Notes: generated by a model not told the origin, from the letters alone. A DNA stretch of 5,721 bases from Deferribacteraceae bacterium (GCA_031278965.1 JAITJJ010000147.1:1-5721), one strand, 5' to 3'; counted from the stretch's first letter, positions 1 to 5,721 are shown. Translations and numbers: made by a program.

Positions 1-71
1 ACCGCCGATAACTTCAAATATTTATTAACACTCCTTTATAAGTCATTATAAACAAGCCATATTTTTAATAG

Positions 72-199
72 AAAAGAGAATAAAGGTCTTGGATGATAAC
101 ACAAGCTCTCTCTGTCAAAGTCAAGACCCTACGGGGTTGCTCCGCAAACCTTGACTGAGCTCTCGCTTGTGTTATCTTATACCTTTCTTTTTCTCTTTT
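72..199. repeat. Long imperfect inverted repeat / hairpin element
   Basis: A 12-base perfect arm GATAACACAAGC (95-106) is answered by GCTTGTGTTATC (165-176). The symmetry continues outward: AAAGGT (82-87) pairs with ACCTTT (181-186), and AAAAGAGAA (72-80) pairs with TTCTCTTTT (191-199). It also continues inward: GTCAAG (120-125) pairs with CTTGAC (150-155), with a further small stem GTTGC/GCAAAC (136-149) at the tip. The whole is about 128 bases. The right arm ends in a T-rich run, so as RNA it could act as a terminator for an upstream rightward gene. The A-rich left arm gives the same possibility on the other strand. A small non-autonomous mobile element or REP-like intergenic repeat is equally possible. 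The symmetry is seen directly; the role is inference. Confidence 0.7.
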
Positions 200-345
200 T
201 TCTTTTAAAAAATATACCACCGAACAAACACTACCTTATCCGCTTGTGCGCTTTATCTCTCGCCACTCTGCCGGTGAAAATACCTTTAACTTCAATGGAT
301 GCTCACGATCTCCAGGGTATAGCCCAAACTGTCCCGACTATCCCC

Positions 346-374
346 TTGACAGGTTAGCACATAGCCTTTATTAT
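346..374 (+). promoter_or_regulatory. Sigma-70-type promoter for the MORN protein-uvrA unit
   Basis: A perfect -35 hexamer TTGACA (346-351) is followed after exactly 17 bp by TATTAT (369-374), one mismatch from the -10 consensus. The predicted transcription start is near 381, leaving a short leader of roughly 17-27 bases before the first possible start codons (ATG 398, TTG 408). No other promoter of this quality is visible ahead of uvrA, so this one probably drives both genes. The -35 box lies in a dyad CTGTC (329-333) / GACAG (348-352) that could bind a repressor. I see no E. coli-type LexA box (CTG-N10-CAG) here. Confidence 0.7.
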
Positions 375-407
375 CTTGTAACTTTAACTATAAATAAATG
401 AGAGTGT

Positions 408-896
408 TTGCGTTTATGCAATTTTTTTATCGTTCTTATTCTTATCACTATCCCTTTTCTCTTTTTCGCGCAAAAAGAATATATATACGGATTTGATGCC
501 TTTATTAATGATGGAACCGATTTTGCGGCGGATAATGACCGTAAACCGCTGACGGGCATCGTAAGGGAGCGTTATACCGCTGAAAGATTTGAATGGGAAG
601 CTGTTTTCAAAGACGGCAAAAAGGACGGTTTGCAGACGGAGGGTTTTATTGAAAACGGCGTGCAGGTTGGTGAAGGGAGGGAGTATTATGACAGCGGAAC
701 CCTCAAAAGGGAAACTGTTTTTAAAAACGGGAAATTGGAGGGGAGCGCAAAAACATATCAGTTAAACGGCGTCGTGCTAGAGGCGGTTTATAGAGACGGA
801 GTCGCGGAAAGTGCTTGCTGCATAAGCCCTCAAAGATTAAGAACTTGTGTCTCCTCAGAGAAATTATATAAAATTGATGATCTAAAATGCAAATAG
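408..896 (+). CDS. Exported or membrane-anchored MORN-2-repeat protein (YwqK-like), function unknown
   Basis: A 162-residue protein. Residues 5-21 form a strongly hydrophobic stretch (signal peptide or N-terminal anchor) ending FLFFAQ. From about residue 60 to 134 there are three loose repeats of about 20-25 residues carrying the MORN-2 pattern: FEWEAVFKDGKKDG, then YYDSGTLKRETVFKNGKLEG, then YQLNGVVLEAVYRDG. Such repeats form beta-hairpins and occur in proteins often labelled YwqK-family antitoxins; that label is not a proven function and no toxin partner is visible. The tail (residues 135-162) has four Cys, including a CC pair, which could form disulfides if exported. The start is uncertain: the open frame begins at a TTG (408), while nearby ATGs at 398 and 416 are one frame off and would join this frame if the T run at 422-428 were one base shorter. 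No clear Shine-Dalgarno precedes any of them. The strong promoter at 346-374 lies just upstream and uvrA follows after 29 bp, probably on the same transcript. Confidence 0.7.
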   Translation: MRLCNFFIVLILITIPFLFFAQKEYIYGFDAFINDGTDFAADNDRKPLTGIVRERYTAERFEWEAVFKDGKKDGLQTEGFIENGVQVGEGREYYDSGTLKRETVFKNGKLEGSAKTYQLNGVVLEAVYRDGVAESACCISPQRLRTCVSSEKLYKIDDLKCK

Positions 897-907
897 AATA
901 TGAAACG

Positions 908-912
908 GGAGG
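908..912 (+). promoter_or_regulatory. Ribosome binding site of uvrA
   Basis: GGAGG lies 13 bases before the ATG at 926, longer than the usual 5-9; a purine-rich GAGAG (915-919) sits closer. It supports the ATG at 926 as the uvrA start. A six-codon reading frame (ATG 913 to TGA 931-933) overlaps the start in another frame, but it directly abuts the GGAGG and is unlikely to be translated from it. Confidence 0.55.
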
Positions 913-925
913 ATGAGAGAAAAAT

Positions 926-3757
926 ATGGGTGAAGGAACCGCAATTCCGGTTAATATTCTTGTGCGGGGGGCACGTCAGCATAACCTTAAAAATATAGAT
1001 GTGGATATACCGAAAAATAAATTGGTTGTCATTACCGGGCTTTCCGGTTCCGGCAAATCCACCCTTGCTTTTGACACAGTTTACGCCGAAGGGCAGCGCA
1101 GATATGTGGAATCCTTATCCGCCTATGCACGGCAGTTTTTGGAGCTTATGGAAAAACCCGATGTGGACAGTATTGACTTTCTCTCTCCCGCCATAAGCAT
1201 TGAACAAAAATCCATAAGCCGCAACCCCCGATCCACCGTTGGCACCATCACCGAAATCTATGACTATATGCGTTTGCTTTACGCCAGAGTGGGGGACGTG
1301 TTCTGCCCGGAGTGCGGCAAGCAGATTGAAGCATACACGGTTCAAAAGATAGTGGATCGCATCCTCGCTATGAAAGGAGCAAGGATTGAAATTCTTTCAC
1401 CGATAATAAGGGGGAAGAAAGGGGAGTATAAAAAACTCTTAAAAGAGCTCTTAAAAGAGGGGTTTGTCCGCGCCTACATAAATGGGGAGATGTTCCGTCT
1501 GGAGGAAGAGCTTAACCTTGACAAAAACCAGAAGCATTCCATATCTATTGTAATTGACCGTATTTTGGTGGAGGAAGATGCCGCAAGGCGGCTGACGGAT
1601 TCTGTGGAGATCGCCCTGCGCCGCTCGGGCGGTCTTGCGGAGATAAAAGAAGGTGAGCAAATAACTCTTTTCAGCGAACACTTTGCCTGCACGGATTGCA
1701 ATATCAGCATGGCGGAGATTGAGCCGCGCACCTTCTCTTTCAATAACCCTTTTGGTGCATGCCCCGCCTGTGATGGGTTGGGGGAGCAGCTTGTCTTCGA
1801 TGAGGCGGCCATAATCCCCGATCCCGGAAAATCTGTCCGCCAGGGGTGCATTGCCCCTTGGATAAAGAGCGATTCTTTTTATTACCATAATACCCTCACC
1901 GCCCTTTCAGCAGCGTATAACGTGAGTATTACCGCTCCCTGGAAAGATTTAAGCGATCGGGAGCGCGATATCCTTTTAAACGGAACCCCCGAACCGTTGG
2001 AACTTTATACCTTAAACGGAAGCAAAAAGGTATATTATAAGAAGGCTTTTACGGGGGTTATGGGGTATCTTAAACTCCTTCTTTCAAGCGGCAATCAATC
2101 GGATTATGAGGAAGCCTCAAGCTATATGCGCCACAGCGAGTGCCCGTTATGCCATGGTGCGCGCCTGAAGCGGGATTCTCTCTTTGTTCGGGTGGGAGGA
2201 AAAAATATATATGAGGTCTCAAAGTTAAATATACTTAGATCGCTTGAGTTCTTTAAATCCCTTGAATTCACCGGTTTTAAGCGCGAAGTGGCACAAAAGA
2301 TCATAAAAGAGATCATACGGCGGCTGGAATTTATGATCTCGGTGGGGATAGATTATCTCACCTTAAACCGCCCGTCCGCCACCATATCCGGGGGGGAAGC
2401 GCAGAGGATACGCCTTGCTACCCAGATTGGCTCATCCCTTACGGGGGTTCTCTACGTTCTGGATGAGCCTTCCATAGGACTGCATCAGCGGGATAACGAA
2501 AAACTTCTGAATACCCTGAAAAATCTGCGGGATATGGGAAATTCCGTGATTGTGGTGGAACACGATGCGGAAACGATCCTCGCGGCGGAGCATGTTATAG
2601 ATATGGGACCGGGGGCGGGGAGTCACGGGGGAGAGCTTGTTTTTTCAGGGGCCCCGCAAGAGCTCCTTCAAGCTGAAAATTCCCTCACCGGAGCTTACCT
2701 CTCCGGCAAAATGAAGATAGAGGTTCCGCAAAAGCGGCGTAAAACAGGGGGGAACTCTATTTTTATAAAAGGCGCCCGCAAAAATAATCTGAAAAATATT
2801 GATGTGGAAATCCCGCTCTCTACGGTGGTTTGCATAACAGGGGTAAGCGGTTCAGGAAAATCCACGCTTGCCCTTGATATTCTCTATCCCGCCCTTATGA
2901 ACCGCATTTATCGCTCAAGAGTTCGCAATTCGGGGGACTATGATGAAATCTCGGGGATGGAGTTTATTGACAAAGTCATAGATGTGGATCAAGCCCCTAT
3001 TGGACGGACACCCCGCTCAAACCCCGCTACCTATACCGGCTTGTTCTCGGATATACGTACCCTTTTCACCTCCACCCCGGAGGCAAAGATGCGCGGGTAT
3101 CAGGCGGGGAGGTTCAGCTTTAACGTCAAGGGGGGGAGATGCGAAACGTGCAAAGGAGAAGGGTATATTAAGATTGAGATGCACTTTCTGCCGGATATGT
3201 ATGTTAAATGCGATGTATGCGGCGGTTCGCGCTATAACAGGGATACCCTTGATATACATTTTAAAGGGAAATCTATTGCGGATGTGCTTGATCTTACTGT
3301 GGAGGACGCCCTTCAATTCTTTGAAAATGTGCCTGCTATAAAGAGAAAACTTGAGCTTTTAAACGATGTGGGGTTAAACTATATCAAATTGGGGCAACCC
3401 GCCACAACCCTTTCCGGCGGCGAGGCGCAGAGAGTAAAGCTTGCCAAAGAGCTTATGCTGAAGCAGACCGGGAAAACCTTGTATCTGTTTGACGAGCCCA
3501 CCACAGGTTTGCACTTTGACGATGTAAAAAAGCTCACCGCCATCTTTGACAGGCTGGCTGACCTCGGTAATACGGTGGTGATTATAGAGCATAATATGGA
3601 TGTCATAAAGAGGGCGGATTATATAATAGACTTAGGTCCGGAAGGCGGAGACGGGGGCGGGGAAGTTATAGCCTGCGGTACACCGGAAGCTATCGCAAAA
3701 AACAGGATCTCCCATACAGGGAAGTTCTTAAAGAGGGCTCTGAAATATTATGCGTGA
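926..3757 (+). CDS. uvrA: Excinuclease ABC subunit A (UvrA)
   Basis: The damage-sensing ATPase of nucleotide excision repair. A UvrA dimer finds helix-distorting lesions, loads UvrB and then leaves; it acts on DNA in the cytoplasm. At 943 residues it is the usual full length. It has two ABC ATPase modules: Walker A GLSGSGKST (38-46) and GVSGSGKST (639-647), signature motifs ISGGEAQR (487-494) and LSGGEAQR (829-836), and Walker B LDEP (512-515) and FDEP (855-858), each followed by the EH switch (545-546, 888-889). Cysteine pairs expected for the three zinc sites are all present: C127/C130 with C406/C409, C255/C258 with C279/C282, and C739/C742 with C762/C765. The family hallmark RGARQHNLKNIDV starts at residue 14, so the N-terminus is only a few residues longer than in relatives. 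No frameshift or missing motif is seen. It follows the MORN gene by 29 bp and probably shares its promoter. No obvious terminator follows before the convergent cytochrome gene. Confidence 0.98.
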   Translation: MGEGTAIPVNILVRGARQHNLKNIDVDIPKNKLVVITGLSGSGKSTLAFDTVYAEGQRRYVESLSAYARQFLELMEKPDVDSIDFLSPAISIEQKSISRNPRSTVGTITEIYDYMRLLYARVGDVFCPECGKQIEAYTVQKIVDRILAMKGARIEILSPIIRGKKGEYKKLLKELLKEGFVRAYINGEMFRLEEELNLDKNQKHSISIVIDRILVEEDAARRLTDSVEIALRRSGGLAEIKEGEQITLFSEHFACTDCNISMAEIEPRTFSFNNPFGACPACDGLGEQLVFDEAAIIPDPGKSVRQGCIAPWIKSDSFYYHNTLTALSAAYNVSITAPWKDLSDRERDILLNGTPEPLELYTLNGSKKVYYKKAFTGVMGYLKLLLSSGNQSDYEEASSYMRHSECPLCHGARLKRDSLFVRVGGKNIYEVSKLNILRSLEFFKSLEFTGFKREVAQKIIKEIIRRLEFMISVGIDYLTLNRPSATISGGEAQRIRLATQIGSSLTGVLYVLDEPSIGLHQRDNEKLLNTLKNLRDMGNSVIVVEHDAETILAAEHVIDMGPGAGSHGGELVFSGAPQELLQAENSLTGAYLSGKMKIEVPQKRRKTGGNSIFIKGARKNNLKNIDVEIPLSTVVCITGVSGSGKSTLALDILYPALMNRIYRSRVRNSGDYDEISGMEFIDKVIDVDQAPIGRTPRSNPATYTGLFSDIRTLFTSTPEAKMRGYQAGRFSFNVKGGRCETCKGEGYIKIEMHFLPDMYVKCDVCGGSRYNRDTLDIHFKGKSIADVLDLTVEDALQFFENVPAIKRKLELLNDVGLNYIKLGQPATTLSGGEAQRVKLAKELMLKQTGKTLYLFDEPTTGLHFDDVKKLTAIFDRLADLGNTVVIIEHNMDVIKRADYIIDLGPEGGDGGGEVIACGTPEAIAKNRISHTGKFLKRALKYYA
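1436..1459 (+). repeat. Perfect 12-bp tandem duplication inside uvrA
   Basis: The 12-base unit CTCTTAAAAGAG occurs twice head to tail (1436-1447, 1448-1459), encoding LLKELLKE (residues 171-178). Compared from memory with typical UvrA proteins, which have a same-length segment after KGEYKK or KGEHKK, it does not seem to add residues. It is therefore probably a codon-level coincidence in a helix rather than a recent insertion, though such a repeat is slippage-prone. Confidence 0.8.
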
Positions 3758-3795
3758 AGGATTCGTGCCATCATGAAAAATCAATCTGCATTATA

Positions 3796-4161
3796 TTACG
3801 GCACTGTCAGCACAAAACCGTGACATTCAAGATTGCAATACAGTTCGGAGCTGCCGTGTATTTTATGGCACAGCGTGCAGCGCATCTGTCCCGCGTGTGA
3901 AGCGTGCGGACTTATATTGTAATCCTTGCCACTTATATCCTTAAAAGAAATAGGTGCGGCATCTGTTTTGTCGGAGTGGCATTCTATGCAAACTGTTTGA
4001 GGCGCCCTCTTCTCAGGGACATCCGCCTCGTGGCAATCTTTGCAGTCAAGCCCGCTTTCAAGGTGCGGTTTGTTTATCTCACCGGCTTTCTGCGCGTGGG
4101 AAAGACCAACAGAGACAAGGAACAAAGAGGCTAATATAAGAAAAGTGCTGAATATTCTCAT
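3796..4161 (-). CDS. Small exported tetraheme cytochrome c (flavocytochrome c heme subunit type)
   Basis: A 121-residue electron carrier. Residues 1-23 form a signal peptide (MRIF, hydrophobic core, likely cleavage after SHA), so the mature protein is periplasmic. There are four heme sites: CKDCH (40-44), CIECH (58-62), CTLCH (95-99), and a last one spelled CNLECH (109-114), that is CX3CH. Four further histidines (H33, H86, H89, H102) could be the second axial ligands, giving four bis-His hemes. The order and spacing resemble the cytochrome c3-like tetraheme domain that is fused to the flavin domain in Shewanella Fcc3 or made separately in other bacteria. Here the flavin subunit is two genes upstream (4905-5721), so a two-subunit flavocytochrome is the likely assembly. 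I chose the ATG at 4161 over an in-frame TTG at 4188 because it gives a standard signal peptide; GGGATGGA lies just before it. It is last in the cluster, 30 bp after the regulator, and converges on uvrA. Confidence 0.88.
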   Translation of the reverse strand: MRIFSTFLILASLFLVSVGLSHAQKAGEINKPHLESGLDCKDCHEADVPEKRAPQTVCIECHSDKTDAAPISFKDISGKDYNISPHASHAGQMRCTLCHKIHGSSELYCNLECHGFVLTVP

Positions 4162-4191
4162 CCGTCCATCCCATATGTATATTTTCAAAGT

Positions 4192-4881
4192 TTAATCTGC
4201 AATCATCCAGTCATATACATCAGCAAGAAGATCCGTATGCACAAAAAGCTCGCGGTTGTTCTTCTTCAGCAAGCCTTCGAACGACCACTCCGTAAACAGC
4301 CTGCTTATGCTTACCCTGGTGGCTCCCACAAGCGCAGCGTATTCAACATTGCTCAAATTGAACGGCACCTTGTTCCAGCCGATTCTATAATCGTTAAACT
4401 CTGTGGTAATAAGCGCTTTCAGCAGCACTTTTATCCTTTCCGGTATGCGCAGGGTATAGTTTGCAATCATCTGCTCCATCATGGCGTCGTGTCTGTTAAT
4501 TATGCTTTTAGCAGAGATAAGCAGTATTTCCGCTCTGGAACCGATGTGCTTATACCAAGTTTCGTAGTCGATACTCAAAACTTCTGAAGGACGGATAACC
4601 ATATCGGTGCAGTTGACTGTTTCTCTGGTTATGCCGTCTATATCTCCAAAAGCCTGTCCGGGCAGGACAAGGGTAAAGATGTGGCTGCGTCCGTTCTTAT
4701 CTGTGAAAATGCAAGCGCCCAACCCCTTTTTCAGAAAGTAGAATCTGCCGTGAGCACCCCCGTGAATCACAGGGGTGCCGCGTTTTAGCCTTTCAAAAAC
4801 GCCATATCGGAAATACACATTTTTAATTTCCGGCGGCTCGCTACTATAAACATAAGGATTATGAACGAACACTTGCCTCAT
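4192..4881 (-). CDS. Crp/Fnr-family transcriptional regulator
   Basis: A 229-residue protein with the family layout. A cyclic-nucleotide-binding-like beta-barrel spans about residues 20-110, with the marker LPGQAFGDIDG at 73-83. A dimerisation helix follows (about 114-160), then a C-terminal winged helix-turn-helix (about 175-216) with the HTH around LSNVEYAALVGATRVSISRLF. It lacks the N-terminal cysteine cluster of FNR (only C57 and C91 are present), so an FNR-type iron-sulfur oxygen sensor is not expected. The segment after GD (GITRETVNCT) does not match the Arg-Ser/Thr-Ala cAMP pocket of CRP, so the effector is unknown. In the recognition helix, Val stands where CRP and FNR have the Glu that contacts G:C, so its DNA site probably differs from TGTGA or TTGAT. 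The ATG at 4881 has a weak GGGGG six bases before it. It lies 23 bp after the flavoprotein gene and 30 bp before the cytochrome gene, so it probably regulates this cluster. Confidence 0.9.
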   Translation of the reverse strand: MRQVFVHNPYVYSSEPPEIKNVYFRYGVFERLKRGTPVIHGGAHGRFYFLKKGLGACIFTDKNGRSHIFTLVLPGQAFGDIDGITRETVNCTDMVIRPSEVLSIDYETWYKHIGSRAEILLISAKSIINRHDAMMEQMIANYTLRIPERIKVLLKALITTEFNDYRIGWNKVPFNLSNVEYAALVGATRVSISRLFTEWSFEGLLKKNNRELFVHTDLLADVYDWMIAD

Positions 4882-4904
4882 CTGTTGCCCCCAAATATTT
4901 ACGA

Positions 4905-5721
4905 TTACTTTTTCACCTCTTTGGCAATATGGTTTATTATAAGCCTTGAGGCGGCTATTCCGAAACCGCTGGAGTTACCGGGAGCAATATTTATGGGATA
5001 TGTATCTCCTACATAAGAACCGATAAGAACTCCCGTTACAAAAAGTCCGGGGATTGGTTTTAAATTATCCCCTATCGCCTGAAAGTTTTCGTCACACTGA
5101 ATCCCGCCGTGTGAGCTTAGGATAACGTGAACCCCTTTTAGGGCATAGAATGGGGGTTTTGAGTAGGTTCGCAGAAAATCTTTACTCAAGAGGAGATCGT
5201 CATCAAAGCCGGCTTTGGCGAGAGCGTTCATCCTGTCAACCGTGGCTTTCAAAACTTTGGGATCGGCGCCTATCTTTTGGGCAAGTTCTTCTATTGTGTT
5301 TGCTTTATAGGCATAGCCCTTAGCATAGGCTTTTTCAAGCCCTGCGTCAAGAGCCTTCAGATAAGGGGTTATCTGCGGAGGGAGGATAGGCGGCGGCATT
5401 TTCAGCGCAACGGTTCCTTTATTAATAAAGTCCTGCTTGAGGGCCTCGTCAAATATTGTCCAGTAAACATTATTATTGCGGGATATGGAGTGCGATTCCT
5501 GATGGAAAACGCCAATATCCTCACGCATAAAACGTTTGCCCACTGAATTAACGCGTAGGAAAGGAGATTTTACTACAAAGTAGAGAGCCTGATTCTCAAG
5601 GTTACTCTCGCCGCGTATATCATAGTAACCGGTAATCCCCGCCGGATATGCGCTTTCGGTGTCAAGCCCTACAGACGCATCAATGCGCGCACCTGCCTGC
5701 TGTGCAAGAGTGATTCCGTCG
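4905..5721 (-). CDS. FAD-dependent oxidoreductase, flavocytochrome c / fumarate reductase-like flavin subunit (C-terminal part; gene runs off the window)
   Basis: The frame is open without a stop from the right edge to the TAA at 4905-4907, giving 271 C-terminal residues; the N-terminal FAD-binding GXGXXG lies outside. It belongs to the FAD-binding-2 superfamily (fumarate reductase, urocanate reductase, ketosteroid dehydrogenases). Visible signs, numbered from the edge: DGITLAQQAGA (1-11), PFLRVNSVGKRFMRED (53-68) leading into the capping domain, KPPFYALKG (188-196), the conserved GGI..DENFQAIG (205-217), and IPGLFVTG (223-230) before a C-terminal FAD-contacting segment YVGDTYPINIAPGNSSGFG (236-254). 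The final fold is closest in style to family members with GDTYP rather than the fumarate reductase ANRLGG. By hand alignment the fumarate reductase active-site His and two Arg are not conserved, so the substrate is unknown. A GTG at 5543 lies inside a conserved segment and is not the true start. The regulator and tetraheme cytochrome follow at 23 and 30 bp spacing; the cytochrome is its likely electron partner. Confidence 0.88.
   Translation of the reverse strand, partial: DGITLAQQAGARIDASVGLDTESAYPAGITGYYDIRGESNLENQALYFVVKSPFLRVNSVGKRFMREDIGVFHQESHSISRNNNVYWTIFDEALKQDFINKGTVALKMPPPILPPQITPYLKALDAGLEKAYAKGYAYKANTIEELAQKIGADPKVLKATVDRMNALAKAGFDDDLLLSKDFLRTYSKPPFYALKGVHVILSSHGGIQCDENFQAIGDNLKPIPGLFVTGVLIGSYVGDTYPINIAPGNSSGFGIAASRLIINHIAKEVKK

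Larger units (their letters stand above)
1..397. other. Gene-free left intergenic region
   Basis: This stretch of nearly 400 bases has no convincing coding region. Reading rightward, the first 51 bases could be the tail of an upstream gene (one frame stays open to a TAA at 49-51, another to a TAA at 26-28), but too little is present to say. The middle holds a long inverted repeat (72-199). Positions about 200-340 show only a short GGG/CCC dyad (315-325) and otherwise nothing I recognise. The right end holds a strong promoter (346-374). A rightward frame from a TTG at 151 to a TAG at 355-357 is open for 68 codons, but it begins inside the inverted repeat, is low-complexity at its N-terminus and has no ribosome binding site, so I do not call it a gene. 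Confidence 0.6.

Noticed and set aside
151..357. Open rightward frame of 68 codons
   Set aside because: It starts with a TTG inside the inverted repeat, has no ribosome binding site, its N-terminus is a translation of a T-rich arm, and it ends within the promoter. No recognisable domain.
408..896. MORN protein as an antitoxin of a toxin-antitoxin pair
   Set aside because: The YwqK antitoxin label is attached by similarity only; the protein has an export or anchor segment and the neighbour is uvrA, not a toxin.
913..933. Six-codon leader frame overlapping the uvrA start
   Set aside because: The GGAGG directly touches its ATG, too close to serve it; there is no sign of an attenuator.
2304..2326. 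GATCATA direct repeat in uvrA
   Set aside because: It only encodes the KIIKEII helix segment, normal for this part of UvrA; no sign of a functional DNA element.
3797..3832. TGTCA/TGACA dyad just inside the cytochrome 3' end as a uvrA terminator
   Set aside because: The stem is 5 bp with an 11-base loop and has no following T-run, so it is not a credible intrinsic terminator.
4162..4188. Longer cytochrome start at a TTG (4188)
   Set aside because: It would add nine residues including charged and aromatic ones ahead of a perfectly good signal peptide starting at ATG 4161.
4905..5543. Flavoprotein as a complete short gene starting at GTG 5543
   Set aside because: The frame stays open to the window edge, and the upstream residues continue the conserved family sequence, so the GTG is an internal Val.

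Overview
The window most likely comes from a Gram-negative anaerobe or facultative respirer of moderate GC content. It carries an exported multiheme c-type cytochrome beside a flavoprotein of the flavocytochrome c / fumarate reductase superfamily and a Crp/Fnr-type regulator. That combination is common in Deferribacterota, Desulfobacterota-like and related anaerobic respirers. Deferribacterota is my guess; this is inference from gene style only, and no gene here fixes the taxonomy.

Layout. Positions 1-397 hold no convincing gene. They contain a long imperfect inverted repeat (72-199), a gene-free stretch, and a near-consensus sigma-70 promoter (TTGACA, 17 bp, TATTAT, 346-374) reading rightward. 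This promoter should serve a two-gene plus-strand unit: a small exported or anchored MORN-2-repeat protein (408-896) and, 29 bp later, a complete uvrA (926-3757), the DNA-damage-recognition ATPase of nucleotide excision repair.

The right 1.9 kb is on the minus strand and converges on uvrA with only 38 bp between stop codons. Read in its own direction it is a compact three-gene cluster: the C-terminal part of an FAD-dependent oxidoreductase cut by the window edge (5721-4905), a Crp/Fnr-family regulator (4881-4192), and a small exported tetraheme cytochrome c (4161-3796). Gaps of 23 and 30 bp suggest one transcript. The inferred arrangement is a two-subunit flavocytochrome c: the periplasmic tetraheme protein passes electrons to the flavin subunit, which reduces (or oxidises) an unknown organic substrate, and the embedded regulator probably controls the cluster.

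The points most worth a second look are in the respiratory cluster. By hand alignment the flavin subunit lacks the fumarate reductase active-site His and Arg residues, so its substrate is open. The fourth heme site of the cytochrome is CX3CH rather than CXXCH. The regulator lacks the FNR cysteines and the usual recognition-helix Glu. On the left, the MORN gene has its ATG codons out of frame across a run of seven T, and the inverted repeat upstream is unexplained. I see no CRISPR array, tRNA, rRNA, intact transposase or phage gene.
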